From positions 1 through 17,284 of the forward strand of contig NZ_JAVERO010000038.1 in the NCBI RefSeq assembly GCF_034007085.1: a DNA stretch of 17,284 bases. Reading direction: 5' to 3'. Below are positions 12,141-17,284 of the stretch, one piece after another (position 1 is the first letter of the stretch; every line of letters begins with the position of its first letter). A program made the position numbers and the translations under genes. Below the pieces are notes generated by a model. It was not told the DNA's origin. It made no database searches and worked only from the letters and a program-made list of their open reading frames with translations. The stretch is from Castellaniella sp034007085. Lineage in GTDB: Bacteria > Pseudomonadota > Gammaproteobacteria > Burkholderiales > Burkholderiaceae_B.

Positions 12141-14996
12141 GTGAAGCCCGTACTCCCGAACGAACCCATTTCCCCCCTGCGACAAGACATCCGGCTGCTG
12201 GGCCGGACACTGGGGGAAGTCATTCGGGACTGCGAGGGCCGCGCCGTCTACGACGTGATCGAAAAACTGCGCCGCGCCGCCGTCAAGTTTCGCCGCGAAG
12301 GCCAGGACCGCGATGGCCGCACCCTGGAACGCCAAATCCGCCGCCTGGCCGAAGGCGAGGCCAATTCCGTGGCACGCGCCTTCAGCTATTTCCTGCATCT
12401 GTCCAATATTGCCGAGGACCGCGACCAGACCCGCCGCCAGCGCGAGCAGTGGCAGGCTGAAGGCCCCGCGACACCCGGCAGCCTGAAACACGCCGTCGAT
12501 CTGCTGCAACGCGCCGGCCTGTCCGGTGCCCGCATCCGCCAGCATCTGGCCTCGGCTTGCATCGTACCCGTGCTGACGGCGCACCCCACCGAAGTCCAGC
12601 GCAAGAGCACGCTGGACCTGCACCAGGCCATCGCCGGGCAGCTGCGCCTGCTGGACATGCCTCTCGCGCCGCTGGAATCCGCCCGGCTGCAGGAACGCCT
12701 GACCGGGCTGATCGCCGCCTTGTGGCAGACCCGCATGCTGCGCCAGAGCAAGCTCACCGTGCTCGACGAAATCGACAACGCCCTGTCCTACTACACCAGT
12801 ACGTTCTTCAGCACCCTGCCCCAGCTGCACCTGGACATGGGGGCGCTGCTGCGCAAACCGGCACGCACCGTGTTCGATGTGGACAACACGCCGCTGCCGC
12901 CCTTCGTCCACATGGGCAGCTGGATCGGCGGCGACCGCGACGGCAACCCGAACGTGGATGCCGGCACACTGGAACAGGCGCTGCTGCGCCAGTGCGCGCA
13001 CGTTCTGCGCCACTACCTGACCGAAGTCCACGCCCTGGGCGCGGAACTGTCAGTCTCGCAGTCCCTGATGCACGTCACGCCCGAACTGGCCGCACTGGCC
13101 GCCGCCAGCCAGGACCCATCCCCCCACCGCCAGGACGAACCCTACCGGCGCGCCTGCATCCACATCTACGCCCGACTGGCTGCCACCGCGCAGGTGCTGA
13201 CCGGCCGACGCCTGGCCCGCCGCAACACCTATGACGCCCCGGCCTATGGCACCGCAGTCGAATTCGCAGCGGACCTGGGCACCGTCGCCGAGTCCCTGGA
13301 CACGCACCACGGCGCCCTGGTTGCGCGACTGCGCCTGACACACCTGCGCCAGGCGGTCGAGATCTTCGGCCTGCACCTGGCCACGGTGGACTTGCGGCAA
13401 AGTTCTGATGTGCACGAGCGCGTGCTGGACGAACTGATGCGCCATGCCTGTGTCACCCTGGATGGCAAGCCGGTGCGCTATGCCCGGCTGTCCGAGGCCG
13501 ACCGGGTCCGCGTCCTGCGCCAGGAACTACGCGCGCCACGCCCCCTGGTCTCGCCCTGGATCGACTATTCTGCCGAAACGACACAGGAACTGGCCATCCT
13601 GCGCATGGCTGCCGACTGTCGCCGCCGCTTCGGCAACGCTGCCCTGCGCCAGACGATCGTGTCCCACACCGAAACGCTCAGCGATCTGCTCGAAGTCCTG
13701 GTGCTGCAACAGGAAACCGGCCTGATCGCCCCCACCACGGCGAACGATCCCGCGCCCGACAGCGGGCTGATGGTGGTGCCGCTGTTCGAGACCATTCCCG
13801 ACCTGGAACGCGGCCCCGACATCATGGACGCCTGGCTGTCACTACCCGAGGTCGCCGCGCGCGTGCGCCACGCCCAGCATGGCATCCAGGAAGTCATGCT
13901 GGGTTATTCGGACAGCAACAAGGACGGCGGCTACCTGACGTCGAACTGGTCGCTCTACCAGACGGAACGGCGCCTGGTCGAAGTCTTCCGCCGACACCGC
14001 ACCCGCCTGCGCCTGTTCCACGGACGCGGCGGGTCCGTGGGCCGGGGCGGCGGCCCCAGCTACGATTCCATCCTGTCACAACCCCCGGGCACCGTGAACA
14101 ACCAGATCCGGCTCACAGAACAAGGCGAGATCATCCAGGGCCGCTACAAGGACGCCGAAGTCGGTCGTTCGCACCTGGACCTGTTCGTCGCCGCGACACT
14201 GGAAGCCAGCCTGGCGTCGGGTTCCCCCGCCACCCAGGCCGAAGACGACCACGCCGCCCACTATGGCGACGCCGTGGCCTGGATGTCAGAAACCGCCCAG
14301 CACGCCTACCGCGATCTGGTCTACGGCACAGAAGGCTTCACCGACTATTTCTTCGCCTCGACACCGATCCGCGAGATTGCCGGCCTGAACATCGGTTCGC
14401 GCCCTTCCTCGCGCAAGGCCCTGCAGCGCATCGAGGACCTACGCGCCATTCCCTGGTCTTTTTCCTGGGCCCAGTGCCGCCTGCCCCTGCCCGGCTGGTA
14501 CGGTATGGGCACGGCACTGGGACGCTACCTGGCCGAAGGCGGGCCCGACCAGGCCCTGTCGCGCGAAGCGCGCCTGGCACGTCTGCAGGCCATGGCGCGG
14601 GATTGGCCATTCTTTCGCACCTTGTTGTCGAACATGGAACAGGTGCTGGCCAAGACCGACCTTGCCATCGGTCGCGCCTACGCCGAACTGGTGCCCGACA
14701 AATCCCTGCGCAAGCGGGTCTTCGAACGCATCGCCGCCGAATACCAGACCACGCTGGATGCCTTTCGCACCATCACCGGCCACGACCTGCTGGCCCACGA
14801 CGAACCGCTGCGCAACGCCCTGGCCGAACGCTTCGCCTATATCGATCCGCTGAACCACCTGCAGGTCGAGTTGCTGCGCCGCGTGCGTTCCGGCCACGCA
14901 TCCACACGCCGCGCCGACGAACAGGAATCGCGTGATCAACGAGCGATCCACATGACCATCAACGGCATCGCTGCAGGGTTGAGAAATTCCGGATAA
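12141..14996 (+). CDS. ppc: Phosphoenolpyruvate carboxylase
   Basis: This enzyme fixes bicarbonate onto PEP to give oxaloacetate, refilling the TCA cycle. The 951-residue length is normal for bacterial enzymes. Visible motifs in order are VLTAHPTEVQRKS with catalytic His148 (E. coli His138), the GSWIGGDRDGNPNV segment (near 256-269), LGYSDSNKDGG (about 588-597) and FHGRGGSVGRGGGP (626-639, with the essential Arg629). These are followed by RLTEQGEIIQ, a central aspartate-inhibition region and the conserved C-terminal tail ending RNSG (the usual ending is RNTG). The start is a GTG at 12141; GGAGA lies four bases before it, and no nearby ATG fits the N-terminal pattern. It is divergent from ilvD and followed 50 bp later by a carbonic anhydrase gene on the same strand. 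Confidence 0.97.
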   Translation: MKPVLPNEPISPLRQDIRLLGRTLGEVIRDCEGRAVYDVIEKLRRAAVKFRREGQDRDGRTLERQIRRLAEGEANSVARAFSYFLHLSNIAEDRDQTRRQREQWQAEGPATPGSLKHAVDLLQRAGLSGARIRQHLASACIVPVLTAHPTEVQRKSTLDLHQAIAGQLRLLDMPLAPLESARLQERLTGLIAALWQTRMLRQSKLTVLDEIDNALSYYTSTFFSTLPQLHLDMGALLRKPARTVFDVDNTPLPPFVHMGSWIGGDRDGNPNVDAGTLEQALLRQCAHVLRHYLTEVHALGAELSVSQSLMHVTPELAALAAASQDPSPHRQDEPYRRACIHIYARLAATAQVLTGRRLARRNTYDAPAYGTAVEFAADLGTVAESLDTHHGALVARLRLTHLRQAVEIFGLHLATVDLRQSSDVHERVLDELMRHACVTLDGKPVRYARLSEADRVRVLRQELRAPRPLVSPWIDYSAETTQELAILRMAADCRRRFGNAALRQTIVSHTETLSDLLEVLVLQQETGLIAPTTANDPAPDSGLMVVPLFETIPDLERGPDIMDAWLSLPEVAARVRHAQHGIQEVMLGYSDSNKDGGYLTSNWSLYQTERRLVEVFRRHRTRLRLFHGRGGSVGRGGGPSYDSILSQPPGTVNNQIRLTEQGEIIQGRYKDAEVGRSHLDLFVAATLEASLASGSPATQAEDDHAAHYGDAVAWMSETAQHAYRDLVYGTEGFTDYFFASTPIREIAGLNIGSRPSSRKALQRIEDLRAIPWSFSWAQCRLPLPGWYGMGTALGRYLAEGGPDQALSREARLARLQAMARDWPFFRTLLSNMEQVLAKTDLAIGRAYAELVPDKSLRKRVFERIAAEYQTTLDAFRTITGHDLLAHDEPLRNALAERFAYIDPLNHLQVELLRRVRSGHASTRRADEQESRDQRAIHMTINGIAAGLRNSG

Positions 14997-15046
14997 GACC
15001 GCAAACAGATATACACTGCGCACACCAACACCCAGAACACATCCAC

Positions 15047-15685
15047 ATGTTTCCTCAACGACTGACCGACGGCTACCGTTCGTTCCTGCATGGCCGCCTG
15101 GCTGCCGAACGCGCGCGCTACCTCGATCTGGCCGAACATGGCCAGCATCCGGACATCATGCTGATCAGCTGCGGGGATTCACGCGTGGCGCCCGAAACCA
15201 TCTTCGATGCCGGGCCGGGCGAAATGTTCGTGGTGCGCAACATCGCCGGCATCGTCCCGCCCTGCGACGAAGACCCGGAAACCGCCTTTCACGGCACCAG
15301 CGCCTGTGTGGAATTCGCCGTCAATGCCCTGGAAGTCGGCCACATCGTGGTCATGGGGCACGCCAGCTGCGGCGGCGTGGCCGCCTATGCCAATCAGGCC
15401 GCCCCCCTGTCCAGGCGCGACTTCATCGGCAAATGGATGTCCCAGATCAAGCCCGTGGCCGATGCCATCGGCCCCTGCACCGGCGACCGCGCAGACTGGA
15501 TCCGCAGGATGGAATGGGGTGTGGTGGAATACAGCATGCGCAACCTGCTGACCTTTCCCGCCGTGCGCGAACGGGTCGAAGCCGGCACGCTCGCCATCCA
15601 TGGCGCGTATTTCGGTGTCGCAACCGGCGTGCTGTTCGTGCGCAACCCCGCAACCGGGCGATTCGAACCCTACGCCGAATCCTGA
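15047..15685 (+). CDS. Beta-class carbonic anhydrase
   Basis: This enzyme interconverts CO2 and bicarbonate in the cytoplasm. The 212-residue protein shows the complete beta-class zinc site: Cys42, Asp44 and Arg46 in SCGDSRVAP, and His105 and Cys108 in GHASCGG, plus VVRNIAGIVPP (62-72) and FHGTSACVEFAV (81-92). Length fits the family. It starts 50 bp after ppc on the same strand. Because PEP carboxylase uses bicarbonate, co-expression makes biochemical sense. The start ATG has no strong Shine-Dalgarno. A TATACA hexamer (15010-15015) could be a -10 of its own promoter, but the matching -35 is poor, so read-through from ppc is more likely. Confidence 0.96.
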   Translation: MFPQRLTDGYRSFLHGRLAAERARYLDLAEHGQHPDIMLISCGDSRVAPETIFDAGPGEMFVVRNIAGIVPPCDEDPETAFHGTSACVEFAVNALEVGHIVVMGHASCGGVAAYANQAAPLSRRDFIGKWMSQIKPVADAIGPCTGDRADWIRRMEWGVVEYSMRNLLTFPAVRERVEAGTLAIHGAYFGVATGVLFVRNPATGRFEPYAES

Positions 15686-15698
15686 TCCACGGGCCGAT

Positions 15699-15738
15699 GT
15701 TGACGTCCTCGCCGTCCTGAAGAAAGGGGGTTCCTACG
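15699..15738 (-). mobile_element. Possible relic of an IS200/IS605-family (IS1341-group) right end
   Basis: Read on the minus strand, the segment begins GTAGGAACCCCC and ends TTCAGGACGGCGAGGACGTC followed by AAC. This resembles the right ends of tnpB-type IS200/IS605 elements, which carry a GGAATCCCC...TTCAGG...GGGGAGGATGTCAA pattern with a subterminal hairpin. Here the hairpin is degraded and no tnpA or tnpB remains. It occupies the 70-bp gap between the convergent carbonic anhydrase and exonuclease genes. The match is from memory and short, so chance or a decayed terminator are alternatives. Confidence 0.3.
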
Positions 15739-15755
15739 GCGCTTGGCGCTGGCCG

Positions 15756-16409
15756 TCAGAAGACCGGGCCACCCGGCCTCATCCGGTCGATCCGCCAGGC
15801 GCTGGCCGCTGCGGCCAGTTCGCCCCAGGTACCCAGACCCTGGCGCTGCGCGCGCTGCAACACCACCAGCGCGAGTTCGGCGGTCAGCATGGCATCGACC
15901 ACCGCCGTGTGTCGCGCCGGCGCGACCAGCCCGAACGCAGCCGCCCAATCGTCCAGCCCGGCATGCGGGCGGGTCCGGTCCGGGAACAGCATCGGAGCCA
16001 GCACCGCCAGGTCCAGCACATCCTCATCCCAGCGCATCCCCAGATGGGATTTGAGCGCCCGGGCCAACAGGGTGCGATCGAAGCCGGCATGAAACGCCAG
16101 CCACACGGCATCCCCCGCGAAATCCAGCAAGCCGGACAGGGCCGCCTGCGGCGGTGTCCCGCGTTCCAGGTCGGCCTGCGTCAGGCCGTGGAACAAGCGG
16201 CTGACAAACCCCAACGGGCCCGGCGCGCGCACGATCCGACCGTACTGGCAGCCCAGGGGAATCGCCAGTTGTTCAATACGGACCGCGCCAATGGACAGGA
16301 TACGGTCCCGCCGAGGATTCAGGCCGCTGGCTTCCAGGTCGAACACCACGGCCGGATGGTCGTGCAGACTGCGCTCACGCCAGGCTGCATCACGTCTGAT
16401 CCGCATCAT
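15756..16409 (-). CDS. DnaQ-like DEDDh 3'-5' exonuclease
   Basis: The 217-residue protein is a DEDD-superfamily exonuclease resembling the epsilon/PolC-type proofreading domain. It cleaves nucleotides from 3' ends with two metal ions. All expected acidic and histidine residues are present: Asp24 and Glu26 in VVFDLEASGL (Exo I), Asp111 in AFHAGFDRTLL (Exo II), and His167 with Asp172 in RHTAVVDAMLTAE (Exo III), the last giving the DEDDh subtype. The frame is open a further 168 codons upstream, but that region is the reverse-frame shadow of the neighbouring gene. The true start is the ATG at 16407-16409, which overlaps the upstream stop as ATGA. The tight coupling with the DUF294 gene suggests joint function. 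The substrate (DNA, RNA or signalling nucleotides) is unknown. Confidence 0.92.
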   Translation of the reverse strand: MMRIRRDAAWRERSLHDHPAVVFDLEASGLNPRRDRILSIGAVRIEQLAIPLGCQYGRIVRAPGPLGFVSRLFHGLTQADLERGTPPQAALSGLLDFAGDAVWLAFHAGFDRTLLARALKSHLGMRWDEDVLDLAVLAPMLFPDRTRPHAGLDDWAAAFGLVAPARHTAVVDAMLTAELALVVLQRAQRQGLGTWGELAAAASAWRIDRMRPGGPVF

Positions 16410-17284
16410 AGGCGATAGCTGTAACGCAACAGTTTCTGCAGATCGGCTGCCTGGCGCAGGGCCTCGCGCAGAATGCGCCGATCCAGGGTATTGAGCGACC
16501 CGGGCAGAATATGATTGGACGCAGGCTCGCCCGCACGCAGCCGCACCTGATGCTGCCGCAGGCGCAGCAGTTGCAGATAGCGGTAGGATTCCACGTAGGC
16601 ACTGACGTCGCGTTTGCTGAGCACGCCACGGTCGGCCAGCGCCTGCAGCCGTCCCGCTGTAGAGGTCTCGGTGATGCCGCTGGCCAGGGCAAAGACCCGG
16701 GCCGCATCGACGAAGGGCGTCAGCGCCTGGGTTTTCAGGTCGAATCCCGCGGACCCCGCTTTCCAGGTGCCGCCGGCGATGTCGAACAGACCCCCGGACG
16801 GCGGCTGGTTGCGCAGGGCCGTCTCGGCCAGCATCCGCTGGAATTGCGCAGAATCGGCCACCTGATCCATCAGGAACTGATGCAGCGCCCCGAACCCATT
16901 GTCTTCGCCCCACAACAGCCGCAGGTCAAAGCAAATCACCGCCTGGAGCAGATTGTCCGGCGTGGGCCGCCGGATGATGTCCGCGAACCAGCGTTCCCAT
17001 TCATGCGCCGCCAGCCGCAGGGCCGGGTTGCTGGCCATCACATTGCCACGGCACAGCGGCAGGCCGCAACGATCCAGCCCCTGGTTGACGGCCTCGGCCA
17101 GGGGCCGCAGCGCCTCGCGGCGTTCGCGCGCCTCGGCATCGCTTGCCGCCGGAAACAGCATGCCATTGTCCTGATCCGTCAACAGTGTCTGTTCACGGCG
17201 GCCTTCGCTGCCAAACGCCAGCCAGGAAAACGGCACGCCGGGATCGCCCGCATCCCGCAGCGCCAACTCGATCACGCGATACGT
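16406..17284 (-). CDS. DUF294 nucleotidyltransferase-like protein, 5' end outside window
   Basis: The C-terminal 292 codons are present; the reading frame is open to the right edge (the codons before 17275 read T-Y-R), so the start lies outside. The visible part begins with a DUF294 nucleotidyltransferase-like domain, SWLAFGSEGRREQTLLTDQDNGML, split as GSEGR-EQ and TDQDNG. It has the GS and D-x-D pattern of the GlnD/nucleotidyltransferase fold. The DUF294 C-terminal helical domain follows, ending YSYRL. Full-length relatives of about 600 residues carry an N-terminal cyclic-nucleotide-binding domain and a CBS pair, which I would expect beyond the window. Such genes often neighbour acetate permease genes and a DnaQ-like exonuclease; the latter is seen here with an ATGA overlap. 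Its biochemical activity is not established. Confidence 0.88.
   Translation of the reverse strand, partial: TYRVIELALRDAGDPGVPFSWLAFGSEGRREQTLLTDQDNGMLFPAASDAEARERREALRPLAEAVNQGLDRCGLPLCRGNVMASNPALRLAAHEWERWFADIIRRPTPDNLLQAVICFDLRLLWGEDNGFGALHQFLMDQVADSAQFQRMLAETALRNQPPSGGLFDIAGGTWKAGSAGFDLKTQALTPFVDAARVFALASGITETSTAGRLQALADRGVLSKRDVSAYVESYRYLQLLRLRQHQVRLRAGEPASNHILPGSLNTLDRRILREALRQAADLQKLLRYSYRL

Noticed and set aside
11943..13031. A 362-codon minus-strand frame spanning the ilvD-ppc promoter and antisense to ppc.
   Set aside because: It crosses a well-formed divergent promoter region and overlaps two certain genes; its protein resembles nothing known.
16410..16913. 168-codon upstream extension of the exonuclease.
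   Set aside because: It is an Arg/Ala/Gly-rich frame overlapping the DUF294 gene; the ATGA overlap gives a normal start.
1..17284. CRISPR arrays, rRNA genes, complete insertion sequences.
   Set aside because: No regularly spaced identical repeats with unique spacers beyond the hipBA operators, and no transposase or rRNA sequence recognised.

Overview
The window looks like a chromosomal segment from a GC-rich betaproteobacterium of the order Burkholderiales, most likely family Alcaligenaceae (Bordetella/Achromobacter/Castellaniella-like). The assignment rests on the gene set and protein style (an E. coli-type IlvD beside a second, short-type IlvD; a PEP carboxylase followed by a beta-carbonic anhydrase; a DUF294 protein followed by a DnaQ-like exonuclease). 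It is inference; no 16S or marker-gene comparison was possible.

Layout. (1) Positions 1-3311 are accessory in character. They hold the start of a DUF1778 antitoxin gene running off the left edge, a hipBA toxin-antitoxin locus, a small CYTH-domain gene and a fragment of radC, all lying on the 3' side of a tRNA-Leu(CAA) gene (3312-3396, minus), a classic place for island insertion. In hipBA the toxin frame is intact, but the antitoxin carries a one-base frameshift. Upstream of hipB there are four 17-bp operator half-site pairs spaced exactly 26 bp apart. (2) 3438-6989: a GlxA-type AraC regulator is divergent from the L-serine dehydratase gene sdaA, which converges on an RhtA-like EamA exporter. 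(3) 7048-12024: a PaaI-type thioesterase, then on the minus strand nadE and two different dihydroxy-acid dehydratases (short [2Fe-2S]-type and long E. coli-type). (4) 12141-15685: ppc and a beta-carbonic anhydrase on the plus strand, divergent from ilvD. (5) 15756-17284: a DnaQ-like 3'-5' exonuclease overlapping by ATGA with a DUF294 nucleotidyltransferase-like gene that runs off the right edge.

Functionally, the core half is central amino-acid and carbon metabolism. The SdaA reaction turns serine into pyruvate; IlvD acts in valine/isoleucine synthesis, which draws on pyruvate; PEP carboxylase makes oxaloacetate from PEP and bicarbonate, and the neighbouring carbonic anhydrase can supply that bicarbonate. 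The regulator and exporter around sdaA suggest control of serine or threonine levels. The most unusual part is the left end: two toxin-antitoxin loci, one with an apparently broken antitoxin and a strikingly regular operator array, next to a degraded radC at a tRNA gene. I did not find a clearly new multi-gene system, CRISPR array, rRNA or complete insertion sequence.
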